NCBI GenBank assembly: GCA_027532905.1
Contig: JAPZUA010000004.1
Coordinates: 308,570-372,569 of the forward strand
Direction: 5' to 3'
Length of the DNA: 64,000 nucleotides
DNA from: Magnetospirillum sp.
Lineage (GTDB): Bacteria; Pseudomonadota; Alphaproteobacteria; CACIAM-22H2
Shown here: piece after piece, positions 35,241 through 46,575 of the stretch
Layout of the letters: every line of letters starts with the position of its first letter
How positions within the stretch are numbered: position 1 is the first letter of the stretch
Notes under the pieces: model-generated
Told to the model about the DNA's origin: nothing
The model's input: only the letters and a program-made list of their open reading frames with translations
Databases searched by the model: none
Program-made: the position numbers and the translations under genes

Positions 35241-35308
35241 ATTCAAAGGTTACACCAGCAAGACGAACATTTTGCCGGAGTCGCCCGGCGCTGTAAGGGA
35301 TCCTGCCG

Positions 35309-37386
<2,078 letters not shown>

Positions 37387-37390
<4 letters not shown>

Positions 37391-38085
37391 GGCGCCAGCG
37401 CCGCGGCCCCCAGAATGCGGCCGTCCGGGGCTTGCACGAGGACCGCATAGGCACGGTCGGCGGCGGCGGGTACCCGCCAATCACCCGCGCCTTCGCCCAG
37501 AATTTCGCTGCTAACGACAATATTCGCTTCGGCAAGCGTGCGCCCGGCATTCTCGCCGGCCGTCACGCGCGTCGTCCGGCCGCGCACATAGCCGACCAGC
37601 TGCACGCGTGCCCCCGCCAATGCCGCATCGGCACCGACATGCACGCGAATGTCGTTAGCCTCGCGCACGAGATCGATGTCGAAACGCGGGGCGGGTGCGG
37701 CAGTCGCTTGGGCAGCCGCTTGAATCGCACGCGCGACAGCACGGCGATCGGAGCCCACCATCTCGGCCCGCCCGTCGACCACGATCTGCGGCGTGTAGAT
37801 CGCGCGCAGGCGGAACTGGTCGCCGTACTGGCGCTGGCGGCGCGTGGCCGCCGCACTCGAATACGGGTCCTTCCAGCCGAGCCGGTCCCAATAATCGACA
37901 TGGTAGGCGAGTGCGAGCACATCCTTACGCTGGGCAAGCTCGCCCAACAGCGCGTCGGCTGGCGGGCACGACGAGCAGCCTTGCGAGGTGAACAATTCGA
38001 CCACCACTGGCCGATCCGCTGCGGCAACCGGGTGCGCAAGGAAGCCCGCAAACAGGGCGACGAACAGCGTTTTGCGATGTGTCAT
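37387..38085 (-). CDS. DUF1223 exported thioredoxin-like protein
   Basis: This 232-residue protein has a signal peptide (MTHRKTLFVALFAGFLAHPVAA) and then ELFTSQGCSSCPPADALL, the C-x-x-C motif of the DUF1223 thioredoxin-like family. Further family landmarks are HVDYWDRLGWKDPYSS and YTPQIVVDGR. The role is probably periplasmic thiol chemistry or protein maturation; no substrate is known. The stop shares a TTAA with the malate synthase stop (the genes converge with a four-base overlap). Confidence 0.9.
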
Positions 38086-38164
38086 GCCGCAAAGTTCGCA
38101 AGATTGCGACGCGAAGTTACGCGCGCTTGTTCCTACGCACCCGCTCGGGGTAGAAACTTGACCC

Positions 38165-39109
38165 ATGCCCAATTCGATCCCGCTGCGCTTGAACCGCACC
38201 GAGCTTGCAGTCCCTGCAAGCCGCCCCGAGCTTTTCGCCAAGGCGGCACGCTCAGGCGCCGACGTCGTGTTTCTCGATCTCGAAGACGCGGTCGCGCCGT
38301 CCGACAAGGTCAAAGCGCGCAAGAACGCGATCGACGTGCTCAACGACATCGACTGGGCGGCCGTCGGCAAGACGGTTTCGGTGCGCGTCAACGGTGCGGA
38401 CACCGAATGGATGTATCGCGACCTTGTCGATCTCGTCGAAAAAGCAGGCAACCGCCTCGATCTCTTGATGCTGCCCAAAGTGAACCGCGTCGAAGACGTG
38501 CTCGCGGTCGATATGTGGCTCACGCAGATCGAACGCGCCAAGAAGATCGAGCGGCGCATCGGGCTCGAGCTCTTGATCGAAACCGCCCAGGGCCTCGCCA
38601 ACGTGGAGGCGATCGCATGTGCCGCCCCGCGCGTGGAATCGCTGATTTTCGGCGTCGGCGACTTTGCCGCCTCGACCGGCATGCGCACGACCAATATCGG
38701 CGGGCTGTCAGCGCAATACGCCGTGGACGGCAAGCAGGCCGATATTTGGCACTACGCGCTCGCGCGCATCGTGGTGGCCGCGCGTGCGGCGGGCAAGCGA
38801 CCGGTCGACGGGCCTTACGCCGATTTCAACGATCCGCTCGGCATGAAGGAATCGGCGTTCCGCGCGGCGGCCTTGGGCTGCGAGGGCAAGATGGTGATCC
38901 ATCCCTCGCAGATCGCGACCGTCAACGACGTGTTCACGCCGGACCCGATGGAGGTCGAGCGAGCGCGCGCGATCCTGCTCGCCATGGACGCCGCAGCCGA
39001 CGAGGGCCAAGGGGCCGCCACTTTCGAAGGCCGCTTGATCGACATCGCCTCGATCCGCCAGGCGCGCGCGATCGTGGCAAAACATGGGCAGATTCGCGGC
39101 CACGGCTAG
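38165..39109 (+). CDS. mcl1: L-malyl-CoA/beta-methylmalyl-CoA lyase
   Basis: This 314-residue HpcH/CitE-family enzyme closely follows Mcl1 of Rhodobacter. Landmarks are DVVFLDLEDAVAPSDK, the metal-ligand Glu in LLIETAQGLANVE, IFGVGDFAASTGMRT, PVDGPYADFNDPLG and GKMVIHPSQIATVNDVF, ending in GRLIDIASIRQA. It cleaves malyl-CoA to acetyl-CoA and glyoxylate and methylmalyl-CoA to propionyl-CoA and glyoxylate, a step of the ethylmalonyl-CoA pathway. A citramalyl-CoA or (3S)-malyl-CoA thioesterase role (Mcl2-like) is the main alternative. It follows malate synthase and precedes accA. Confidence 0.88.
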   Translation: MPNSIPLRLNRTELAVPASRPELFAKAARSGADVVFLDLEDAVAPSDKVKARKNAIDVLNDIDWAAVGKTVSVRVNGADTEWMYRDLVDLVEKAGNRLDLLMLPKVNRVEDVLAVDMWLTQIERAKKIERRIGLELLIETAQGLANVEAIACAAPRVESLIFGVGDFAASTGMRTTNIGGLSAQYAVDGKQADIWHYALARIVVAARAAGKRPVDGPYADFNDPLGMKESAFRAAALGCEGKMVIHPSQIATVNDVFTPDPMEVERARAILLAMDAAADEGQGAATFEGRLIDIASIRQARAIVAKHGQIRGHG

Positions 39110-39175
39110 ACGCTCGCCGCACCGCACAAAAGGGGTCTGGACGCCCGCTTTTTCCATGCTATAGACGCGGCCAGC

Positions 39176-40129
39176 ATGGCCCACTACCTGGAATTCGAAA
39201 AGCCGATCGCCGAGCTTGAAGGCAAGATCGAGGAGCTGAAGCGCCTGACCGGCGACGGCACCCTCAATATTGCCGACGAGGTCGCCAAGCTGCAGGCCAA
39301 GGTCGACCGCCAGATCCGCACCGTCTATGCCAAGCTTACCGCGTGGCAAAAAGTGCAGGTGGCACGGCATCCCGAGCGCCCGCATTGCAAGGAATTCGTC
39401 GCCGGCCTCATCGACGGTTTCACCCCGCTCGCCGGCGACCGGCTGTTTGCCGACGATGCGGCCATCATCGGCGGCATTGGGCGTTTTCGCGGCCAATCGG
39501 TCGTCGTGATCGGCCAAGAGAAGGGCTCGGACACCGAAAGCCGCATCAAGCACAATTTTGGTATGGCCAAGCCCGAGGGCTATCGCAAAGCCCAGCGCCT
39601 GATGGCCTTGGCCGACAGGTTTTCGCTGCCGGTCATCTCGCTGATCGACACGGCCGGTGCCTATCCCGGCATCGACGCCGAAGCACGCGGCCAGGCCGAA
39701 GCCATCGCCAAGACAATCGAAGCGGGCTTGCGCATCAAGGTGCCGTTTGTGGCGGCCGTGCTCGGCGAGGGCGGCTCGGGCGGCGCCATTGCGATTGCCT
39801 CGGCCAACAAGGTGCTGATGCTCGAACACGCGGTCTATTCCGTGATATCGCCCGAGGGCTGTGCCTCGATCCTGTGGCGGGCGGCCGACCAAGCACAGGT
39901 CGCAGCCGAAGCATTGAAGCTGACTGCCCAGGATCTGCTGAAGCTCGGCGTGATCGACGGCATTGTGGGCGAACCGCTGGGCGGGGCCCATCGCGGCAAG
40001 GAAGAGACGATCACTGCCTTGGGCGACGCGATCGCGGTGTCGCTTGCCGAGATGAAGGGCATCGACGGCGGCGTGCTGCGCGCGCGTCGGCGCGAGAAAT
40101 TTCTCGATATGGGCCGTAGAGGGCTTTGA
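39176..40129 (+). CDS. accA: Acetyl-CoA carboxylase carboxyltransferase subunit alpha
   Basis: This 317-residue protein is the alpha half of carboxyltransferase, which makes malonyl-CoA for fatty acid synthesis with AccD. It has the N-terminal coiled helix [18 protein letters not shown], the biotin-transfer core [48 protein letters not shown] and [11 protein letters not shown], followed by [11 protein letters not shown]. The length is standard. The MeaB-type gene overlaps its stop as TTGA. Confidence 0.96.
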   Translation: MAHYLEFEKPIAELEGKIEELKRLTGDGTLNIADEVAKLQAKVDRQIRTVYAKLTAWQKVQVARHPERPHCKEFVAGLIDGFTPLAGDRLFADDAAIIGGIGRFRGQSVVVIGQEKGSDTESRIKHNFGMAKPEGYRKAQRLMALADRFSLPVISLIDTAGAYPGIDAEARGQAEAIAKTIEAGLRIKVPFVAAVLGEGGSGGAIAIASANKVLMLEHAVYSVISPEGCASILWRAADQAQVAAEALKLTAQDLLKLGVIDGIVGEPLGGAHRGKEETITALGDAIAVSLAEMKGIDGGVLRARRREKFLDMGRRGL

Positions 40130-41130
40130 GCGAGCTGGGCGACCCCGCCGCGTTGCTGGCGGCGATCCGCAGCGGCGAGCGCCGCGCCCTTGCCCGCGCC
40201 ATCACCCTCGTCGAATCGACTGCGGCACACGACCGCGCGCGCGCCGACGATCTGCTCGCCCTGCTGCGCCCGCAAGCCACGTCGCCCGTCGTGCGCGTCG
40301 GCATTTCGGGTCCGCCGGGGGCCGGCAAATCGACCTTCATTGAAGCTTTCGGTCTCTATCTTTTGGCGCAAGGGCGCAAGCCTGCCGTGCTCGCGGTCGA
40401 TCCGTCGTCGCCCGTGTCGGGCGGCTCGATCCTCGGCGACAAGACGCGCATGGAAATGCTGGCGCGCGACGCGCGCGCTTTCATCCGCCCGTCGCCGTCG
40501 GGCGGCAATTTGGGTGGGGTTGCGCGCCGGACGCGCGAGGCGTCGCTGCTGTGCGAGGCGGCCGGATTCGACACGATACTGATCGAGACCGTCGGCGTGG
40601 GCCAGTCCGAGACGGCCGTGGCGCAAATGGTCGATCTTTTCATGCTGCTGCTGCCGCCGGCCGGCGGCGACGAGCTGCAGGGCATCAAGAAGGGCATTGT
40701 CGAACTTGCCGATCTTGTCGCCATCAACAAGTCCGACGGCGATCTTGAGGCGGCCGCGGGCCGCACCGCGTCCGACTACACGGCCGCTTTGCACATGCTG
40801 CGCCCATCCAACGCCGCTTGGCATCCGCCGGTCCTGCGCGTGTCGTCGCTGCACGGGACCGGCATCGCCGAGATCTGGGCCGCGATCCTCGCCCACCGTG
40901 CCGCCTTGGGGGGCGACGGTTTGGTCGCCAAACGCACTTCCCAAGCCAAAACCACCCTTTGGCGCGAAATCGAGGACGGGCTCGCCGAAATCCTGACCGG
41001 CGAACCGGCCCTCAAAAATCTCGTCGAATCGGAAGAAAACAAGGTATTTCAGGGGGTTAAAAGCCCCTACAAGGCCGCCGCTGCGATTTTGTCGGCGTTG
41101 CGAGGGCGGCCTGCCAAAGGCAGCGGTTGA
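40126..41130 (+). CDS. meaB: MeaB/ArgK-type P-loop GTPase, methylmalonyl-CoA mutase chaperone
   Basis: This 334-residue G3E GTPase has the P-loop [12 protein letters not shown] near residue 65, the switch segments [18 protein letters not shown] and [12 protein letters not shown], the Walker B-like [10 protein letters not shown], and NKSDGD as the guanine-specificity motif. MeaB protects and reloads adenosylcobalamin in methylmalonyl-CoA mutase. The start is a TTG that overlaps the accA stop, confirmed because residues [29 protein letters not shown] match the normal family N terminus. Together with mcl and cobST it fits B12-dependent propionyl/ethylmalonyl-CoA metabolism. Confidence 0.92.
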   Translation: MSELGDPAALLAAIRSGERRALARAITLVESTAAHDRARADDLLALLRPQATSPVVRVGISGPPGAGKSTFIEAFGLYLLAQGRKPAVLAVDPSSPVSGGSILGDKTRMEMLARDARAFIRPSPSGGNLGGVARRTREASLLCEAAGFDTILIETVGVGQSETAVAQMVDLFMLLLPPAGGDELQGIKKGIVELADLVAINKSDGDLEAAAGRTASDYTAALHMLRPSNAAWHPPVLRVSSLHGTGIAEIWAAILAHRAALGGDGLVAKRTSQAKTTLWREIEDGLAEILTGEPALKNLVESEENKVFQGVKSPYKAAAAILSALRGRPAKGSG

Positions 41131-41213
41131 CGGCACGCGCGCCAGACCCTAAAACCGCCCCCTCTTTGCTGTGCCCCGGGTCGTCAGGGGCGTTTTGGAT
41201 GAGGGTTCGTATT

Positions 41214-41507
41214 ATGTCGCGTCGCTGCATGGTAAGCGGAAAAGGTCCGCTGGTCGGCAACAATGTGTCGCACGCCAACAACAAGACGAAGCGCCGCTTC
41301 CTGCCCAATCTGCAGGATACGACGCTGCTGTCCGACGTGCTTGGCCGCTCGGTGCGCCTGCGCCTGTCGACCAACGGCCTCAAGACCGTCGAACATTCGG
41401 GCGGTCTCGATGCGTGGCTCGTGAAGACGCCCGCCGCCAAACTCGACAAGCAGATGCGCCGCTTGAAGGAACAGGTCAAGGAAGCGCTCGTGAAGCGCGC
41501 CGCCTGA
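41214..41507 (+). CDS. rpmB: 50S ribosomal protein L28
   Basis: This 97-residue ribosomal protein starts [20 protein letters not shown] and contains [11 protein letters not shown], the L28 signature of the alphaproteobacterial long form. It occupies the usual solitary position and is followed by a strong terminator. A frame opening at 41127 is rejected because L28 begins at the ATG at 41214. Confidence 0.97.
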   Translation: MSRRCMVSGKGPLVGNNVSHANNKTKRRFLPNLQDTTLLSDVLGRSVRLRLSTNGLKTVEHSGGLDAWLVKTPAAKLDKQMRRLKEQVKEALVKRAA

Positions 41508-41575
41508 TCGCCTTCGAACGGTTGCCGAAGGGATAATCAAAAACACGATCATCCTTGTTTCCGATACAAGAACTC

Positions 41576-41609
41576 AAAAGCCCGCCCATGCACCGGCGGG
41601 CTTTTTTTT
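41576..41609 (+). terminator. Rho-independent terminator after rpmB
   Basis: GCCCGCC (41580-41586) pairs with GGCGGGC (41595-41601) around an eight-base loop and is followed by eight T residues. AAAA before the stem extends pairing, so it may work in both directions for the convergent gene at 41646. Confidence 0.92.
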
Positions 41610-41645
41610 GGCTGATTGTCGGACATTGAATATGGCTGCTGCGCA

Positions 41646-42041
41646 TCAGCTGTGAGAAAGCCGGGCTGACAGCGGGCGCGCTTCGAGTGCCGCGATTGCC
41701 AAGACGGCCACTGCTTGCCCGACGATCAGCCCGACACCAAGCCGCGTCGGCTGCACGATCCCCAAAAACAGAACGCCGAAACTGGCAACAACCCAAAGCA
41801 AGTTACCTAGCACGACGACAGCAACACCCAACCGAGGCGGATGGAGCGGCCAGGATACTGCGAGAATGACCAAGCCCGAGGGCAGCAGCAGCAAGCCTGC
41901 AACCAATAGAAAGCCAAGCGACAAGCCTGTCGGCTCCGCAAGCATGCTGGAAAATCCGATGAGGGCGGAGCCCATCGCAAAACAGACAACGCCGTCAAGG
42001 CGCAGAATTGTGCGGGGCGAGAGTGCAGCGTTCATGGACAT
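41646..42041 (-). CDS. Small integral membrane protein, four helices
   Basis: This 131-residue protein is almost entirely hydrophobic with four predicted helices; RILRLDGVVCFAMGSAL opens the first. I do not recognise a named family. The start at 42041 (MSMNAALSP) has a strong AGGAGG eight bases upstream; the frame reaches 42236 but without such a site. It lies back-to-back with the XRE regulator, so it is a natural candidate target of that regulator. Confidence 0.75.
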   Translation of the reverse strand: MSMNAALSPRTILRLDGVVCFAMGSALIGFSSMLAEPTGLSLGFLLVAGLLLLPSGLVILAVSWPLHPPRLGVAVVVLGNLLWVVASFGVLFLGIVQPTRLGVGLIVGQAVAVLAIAALEARPLSARLSHS

Positions 42042-42114
42042 AGCTTTTGCCTCCTGTGCGGTGAAGCGCATCGTGCGCGCAGCCCCGAGATTGCAGGCAC
42101 GGCGCAACGCAAAG

Positions 42115-42145
42115 CGATTACCTACAAGGTCATTGTCGGTAAGCG
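42115..42145. promoter_or_regulatory. Inverted repeat between the membrane protein and the XRE regulator
   Basis: CGATTACC (42115-42122) and GGTAAGCG (42138-42145) form inverted arms (seven of eight matching) separated by 15 bases. The position between divergent genes suits autoregulation by the XRE protein. This is suggestive only. Confidence 0.3.
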
Positions 42146-42167
42146 ACTGGTCGAACAGAGTGAGGCC

Positions 42168-43004
42168 ATGAATACGCGCAATCCTGAATTCGGTGCGCTT
42201 CTGCAGGCGTGGCGCAAGCGGCGGCGGCTCAGTCAACTCGACCTATCCACCGAGGCAGGCGTTTCGCAGCGCCATCTGAGTTTTCTGGAATCGGGCCGTT
42301 CGACGCCGAGCCGCGACATGGTGTTCCAACTGGCCGCGACTCTCGACGTGCCGCTGCGCGATCGCAATGCACTTTTGCTGGCAGCGGGGCTTGCTCCGAT
42401 CCTGGTCGATCGCGGGATTGCGCATCCAGACCTCGCCGCCGCACGTCGGGCCATCGACGCCATTCTGCACGGACATGCCCCCAATCCCGCACTGGCTGTG
42501 GATCGGCATTGGCAGCTCGTGCTGGCGAATGGCGCCGTCGGGCCGCTTTTGGCCGGGGTGGCCGCGCATCTGCTCGTCGGTATCCCCAACGTCCTGCGGC
42601 TCAGCCTGCACCCCGCCGGCCTGGGCAGCCGCATCCGCAATCTGCGCGACTGGCGGGCACATGTCTTCCATCGCTTGGCGCGCCAGATCGACGCAACGTC
42701 CGACCCGGTGCTCGTCGATCTGCTCGCTGAGTTGCGCGCCTATCCTGTGCCCTTTAGCGCAGCGCCGCCGACGCCGATCGAGCGCATGTGGGGTGAGTTT
42801 GCCTTCAAGCTGGAGCTGCAAGAACCCGAGGGCGCGATGCTGTCGCTTCTTACGACAACGACCGTGTTCGGTACGGCCATCGACGTCGCCTTGTCGGAGC
42901 TTGCCATCGAGTCGTTCTTCCCGGCCGACGAGGCGACTCGGGAATATTTTGTTCGGCTTTCAAAGCGCGTGCAACCCGAGGCAGCGGCCACGACCCCTGG
43001 CTGA
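42168..43004 (+). CDS. XRE-family transcriptional regulator with MmyB-like ligand domain
   Basis: This 278-residue regulator has an N-terminal helix-turn-helix (residues about 8-65, RRRLSQLDLSTEAGVSQRHLSFLESGRS). The C-terminal domain is of the MmyB-like type (PAS-like), with WQLVLANGAV, NVLRLSLHPAGL, RNLRDWRAHVFHRLARQID and MLSLLTTTTVFGTAIDVALSELAIESFFPAD. MmyB-like domains bind fatty acids or small ligands in known members. It is divergent from a small membrane protein gene across 126 bases that contain an inverted repeat. Confidence 0.92.
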   Translation: MNTRNPEFGALLQAWRKRRRLSQLDLSTEAGVSQRHLSFLESGRSTPSRDMVFQLAATLDVPLRDRNALLLAAGLAPILVDRGIAHPDLAAARRAIDAILHGHAPNPALAVDRHWQLVLANGAVGPLLAGVAAHLLVGIPNVLRLSLHPAGLGSRIRNLRDWRAHVFHRLARQIDATSDPVLVDLLAELRAYPVPFSAAPPTPIERMWGEFAFKLELQEPEGAMLSLLTTTTVFGTAIDVALSELAIESFFPADEATREYFVRLSKRVQPEAAATTPG

Positions 43005-43018
43005 CGCTAAGCGCGACG

Positions 43019-43993
43019 CTAAAGCGCGAACACCGCCAGCAGCGTGCGCTGAAGCGACATGTAGTTGTCGTCGGCGATGAGCCACAGCAGGATTGTGCCG
43101 TCGGGGCCACGCGTGGCGGCGATGCCTTCGTAATTGTCGACGAGCAGCGGCGGGCGTAGGCGCGCAAGCTCGGTGCCTTCGACGATAGCGCCGCCGACCC
43201 ACGCCCCTGCGGCCACACGCACAAGCCGCGTGCCAAAGCCGCCGAAGAATAGCGAGAAGCTGCGCTCGAGCACGATGCTCGAGCCGTCGTCGAGCACGCA
43301 CATTCCGACGGGCGCGAAATCGGCGGCGGCCCGGTAATTGAGCTTGGCCCAGCCGGTCGGCGTTTGCACGAAGCCGCGATGCAGGCCGGCTTCAAGTCCT
43401 TCTTCGACGAGCGTGAGCAAAGCACCGCCCGGCAGACAGGCAAGCGCTTCCATGCCGCCATTGCGCGGCGTTTCGCCCAAATTCGGACCTGGGATGGCGC
43501 GCGGCGGGCGCGAAAAGGGCGACTGGGTTGGCGGATAAACAAGGATGCGCGGGCGTTGCTCGAAGCTCACGGCAAAGCTGCCGTCAGGCATTCGCGCGAG
43601 CCCTTCGGCGTCGCTGTCGGCGCGCAGCAGCGCTTTGCCGTCCGGCCCCGTCAGGCGCCCCAAACGCGCATTGCCAAGCCCCTGCAGGTGCCCGTCGAAG
43701 AGAATGACCGCATCGAGCGTCCAACCGCGGTCGGAGATCGCGATAACGCGTCTGTTGGCAGGATCGATCCACAGATCGGACCAGCCGCCGAAGCGCTTGT
43801 CGGACGATTGGAGCCACAGGCCGCCGCGCCAAGCGAGGGCGCCCACACGATCCAGCTCCGGGGCGCGCTCGTCGAGCGGCATTCTGTGGGCGCTGAGTTC
43901 GATCGCCTCGTTGGCACGCGCAAGGCTCGGAAAAGACAACGCGGCGAGCGCACCGCCGCCAAGGGCAAGTGCGCTGCGCCGCGTTGGGTGCAT
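43019..43993 (-). CDS. Exported esterase-like-activity-of-phytase family protein
   Basis: This 324-residue protein has a Tat signal (TRRSALALGGG, cleavage near residue 27) and the beta-propeller pattern of the phytase-esterase-like family: GGWSDLWIDPANRRVIAISDRG, ADSDAEGLARMPDGSFAVSFEQRPRI, and DNYEGIAATRGPDGTILLWLIADDN at the end. The last segment (acidic, D-N-Y-E-G) is the family hallmark. It probably hydrolyses phosphate or ester compounds in the periplasm; the real substrate is unknown. It is first of three exported hydrolase genes on this strand. Confidence 0.88.
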   Translation of the reverse strand: MHPTRRSALALGGGALAALSFPSLARANEAIELSAHRMPLDERAPELDRVGALAWRGGLWLQSSDKRFGGWSDLWIDPANRRVIAISDRGWTLDAVILFDGHLQGLGNARLGRLTGPDGKALLRADSDAEGLARMPDGSFAVSFEQRPRILVYPPTQSPFSRPPRAIPGPNLGETPRNGGMEALACLPGGALLTLVEEGLEAGLHRGFVQTPTGWAKLNYRAAADFAPVGMCVLDDGSSIVLERSFSLFFGGFGTRLVRVAAGAWVGGAIVEGTELARLRPPLLVDNYEGIAATRGPDGTILLWLIADDNYMSLQRTLLAVFAL

Positions 43994-44011
43994 CGAGTGC
44001 GGGCGCCTGCT

Positions 44012-44917
44012 TTAAGCGAGCGTGCGCGCGAACCAGGCTTCCAGACGGCGCCAACCGTCGCGCGCCTGCTCGGGCCGGTAGCTCGGCCGGTAGTCGGCAT
44101 GGAACGCGTGCGGCGTGTCGGGATAGGTCACGATATCCGACGCGGTGTTGCCCGAGGCGCGCAAGGCTGCACGCATGCGGTCCACGCCTTCGTTCGGGAT
44201 GCCGGCATCCGCACCGCCGTAAAGGCCCAGGATCGGCGCCTTGATGCGGGCGACCTGCTGGATCGGATGCTGGGTGCGCATGGCGTTGGTTTCGCCTTCG
44301 ACCACACCGTACCACGCCACGCCCGATTTGACGCCCGGATTGTGCGCGGAATAGAGCCACACCACGCGCCCGCCCCAGCAGAAGCCGGTGATGCCGAGCT
44401 TGCTCGTGTCGCCCTTGCCGACGTCGCGGCCGGCCCAACGAACGGTCGCGTCGATGTCGGTCATGACTTCGGCGTCGGGAACTTTCGAGACGATGTCGCG
44501 CAGCACGGTCTGCACGTCGGGTGCGGTCGCGGGATTGCCGTGGCGGAAATAGAGCTCGGGTGCGACAGCAAGGTAGCCTGCCTTCGCAAGACGGCGGCAC
44601 ACGTCTTTGATGTATTCGTGCACGCCGAAGATTTCCTGCACCACAATCACGGTCGCAAAATGGTCGCCTTGTGCGGGGCGCGCATAGTAGGCGGGCATGC
44701 CGCCGGTTGCGGTGGGTACCGTGACCATGCCGGCGGCAAGGCCGACCGTATCGGTCGTGATCATAGTCTGGGCCTGCACGGGACCCGCCGCAATGGCAAA
44801 GCCGGTGGCAATGCCTGCACCCGCCATGAAGCCGCGGCGGCCGACCGGCAGCGCCGGCGGCTGCAGCGAGGTTTTCTGCGAGTCGAGGAGATCAGTGGGG
44901 CGAATATCGTCGGGCAT
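44012..44917 (-). CDS. Exported dienelactone hydrolase family protein
   Basis: This 301-residue alpha/beta hydrolase has a Tat signal (GRRGFMAGAGIATG, cleavage after AQA near residue 50). The nucleophile Cys is in GFCWGGR near residue 183, the Asp in YGGADAGIP, and the His in TPHAFHADYR. Those three residues match the dienelactone hydrolase Cys-Asp-His triad. In chloroaromatic pathways this enzyme opens dienelactones; periplasmic Tat-exported members exist, with uncertain substrates. It follows the nucleotidase gene by 36 bases. Confidence 0.9.
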   Translation of the reverse strand: MPDDIRPTDLLDSQKTSLQPPALPVGRRGFMAGAGIATGFAIAAGPVQAQTMITTDTVGLAAGMVTVPTATGGMPAYYARPAQGDHFATVIVVQEIFGVHEYIKDVCRRLAKAGYLAVAPELYFRHGNPATAPDVQTVLRDIVSKVPDAEVMTDIDATVRWAGRDVGKGDTSKLGITGFCWGGRVVWLYSAHNPGVKSGVAWYGVVEGETNAMRTQHPIQQVARIKAPILGLYGGADAGIPNEGVDRMRAALRASGNTASDIVTYPDTPHAFHADYRPSYRPEQARDGWRRLEAWFARTLA

Positions 44918-44953
44918 GTTCGATCCTTCCAGGTTGAGAGGGGGGTGGAATTT

Positions 44954-46558
44954 TCAGCGCGTCACGATACGTCCGTCGATCGGGACCCGCACCGGCGAGT
45001 TGGCACGGACATAGGCGGCCAGGGCATCGTCGAGGCCCGGGCCGAAATCGTAGGGATCGATGGCACTGTCGCGCAGCACGGTGTAGCCGTCGCCGCCGCG
45101 GCGCATGAAATCGTTGGTCGCGATCGAATAGGTCGCGTTTGGATCGAACGGGCCGTAGCTGCCGTCCGCCCGGCGCAGTTCGACCGAAACGACGCGGCTG
45201 CCCACGGGGCGCGAAACGTCCCACGTGTAGCGCACGCCCGCGACCTGCGGGAAGCGCCCGCCGCCTTGCGCCACCTGCGACAAGCCGTTTTCGAGGGCTG
45301 CCACGAAATCGCTGCCCTTGAGCTTCAACGTTGCGACCGAGTTCTGGAACGGCAAGGTGGTGAGCACCGCGCCCAAGCGGATTTCGCCCGCCGCAATGCC
45401 GGCGCGCAGGCCGCCGCCGTTCTGGAGTGCTATCTGCGTGCCCTGGCCGCGCGTGGCCGCAAGCATCGCTTCGGCGACGAGATTGCCGAGCGCGCATTCG
45501 CGTGCGCGGCAGCCGTCGAGCGTGTAGTCGATAGCCCCCTGGCCCACGCGCGTCTCGCGCACTTGGGCGAGCGGTCCGTCGAGCCGGTCGATCGTCGCCT
45601 GGATGGCCGCATGCGGCACCACCGATTGCGCAATCAGGATCGTATTGCCCGACGCCGCCACCACGTTGCCGGCCGCGTCGAAATCGATATCCAAGCGTCC
45701 GACATGGCGCGAGAAGGCGCCGGCCTGCACGATCGGCACGTCGCGGCCCGACGGGTTCTTGACGAGCGTGGGATACGGCCCTTGCGCGCCGTCGATGCCG
45801 TTGCCGAGCAGCGTGTGCGAATGGCCGCCGACGATCGCGTCGATGCCGTCCACGGCCGCCGCAACCTCGCGGTCGCGCGGCAAGCCCAGATGCGAGAGCA
45901 GCACGATGTGCGTAACGCCCTCGCCGCGCAGCTTGGCGACGAGCGGGCGCAGCACGTCTTCGGCCTTCGAAAAGCGCAAGCGCGGGCCCGGCGACGCGAT
46001 TTCGGGCGTGTCTTCGGTCGTGGCCCCCACGACCGCGATCTTCACGCCCGCGCGCGTGAGCACGACATGGCTTTTGAACAGGTCGCGCAGCACGGGCTCG
46101 GTGCCGGCGTCGATATTGGCCGACAACACGGGGAAGCGAGCCGCGCGCAGGAAGCGCGCGAAGTTTTCCGGGCCATCGTCGAATTCGTGGTTGCCGATCG
46201 CCATCGCATCGTAGCCGACCTGGCTCATCACTTCGAGTTCGGCCGAGCCTTTGTAGTGGCTGTAGAAAAGCGAGCCCTGAAACTGGTCGCCGGCGTCGAG
46301 CGTGAGCACCTGGCGGCCGGCGGCTTCGGCCGCGGCCTTCTGCGTCTGCAGCGTGGTGGCCACACGCGCCATGCCGCCGAAGCAGCGGTTCTGCGCGGCA
46401 TCCTGGGCCGAACACGTGCTGCTCTGCGCATTGACCGGCTGCAGGCGCGAATGGATGTCGTTGTTGTGCAGGATGGTGAGTTTGAGCGGTGCGGGCGGTT
46501 CGCCCGCACAGGCCCCAAGACCCAACGCCAGCAACGAAGCAAACAGGATCTTGCGCAT
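44954..46558 (-). CDS. 5'-nucleotidase/bifunctional metallophosphatase lipoprotein
   Basis: This 534-residue protein has a lipoprotein signal (MRKILFASLLALGLGAC, lipidated Cys near residue 17). The metallophosphatase domain carries HNNDIHSRL near 35, GDQFQGS near 90, GNHEFDDG near 122, and GGHSHTLLG near 235, all metal ligands. The C-terminal nucleotidase domain ends with IATNDFMRRGGDGYTVL, the substrate-stacking motif. UshA-like enzymes degrade extracellular nucleotides. It is 17 bases downstream of cobT, so run-through from cobST is possible. Confidence 0.93.
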   Translation of the reverse strand: MRKILFASLLALGLGACAGEPPAPLKLTILHNNDIHSRLQPVNAQSSTCSAQDAAQNRCFGGMARVATTLQTQKAAAEAAGRQVLTLDAGDQFQGSLFYSHYKGSAELEVMSQVGYDAMAIGNHEFDDGPENFARFLRAARFPVLSANIDAGTEPVLRDLFKSHVVLTRAGVKIAVVGATTEDTPEIASPGPRLRFSKAEDVLRPLVAKLRGEGVTHIVLLSHLGLPRDREVAAAVDGIDAIVGGHSHTLLGNGIDGAQGPYPTLVKNPSGRDVPIVQAGAFSRHVGRLDIDFDAAGNVVAASGNTILIAQSVVPHAAIQATIDRLDGPLAQVRETRVGQGAIDYTLDGCRARECALGNLVAEAMLAATRGQGTQIALQNGGGLRAGIAAGEIRLGAVLTTLPFQNSVATLKLKGSDFVAALENGLSQVAQGGGRFPQVAGVRYTWDVSRPVGSRVVSVELRRADGSYGPFDPNATYSIATNDFMRRGGDGYTVLRDSAIDPYDFGPGLDDALAAYVRANSPVRVPIDGRIVTR

Positions 46559-46575
46559 GGATCTTCTCCGGACGG

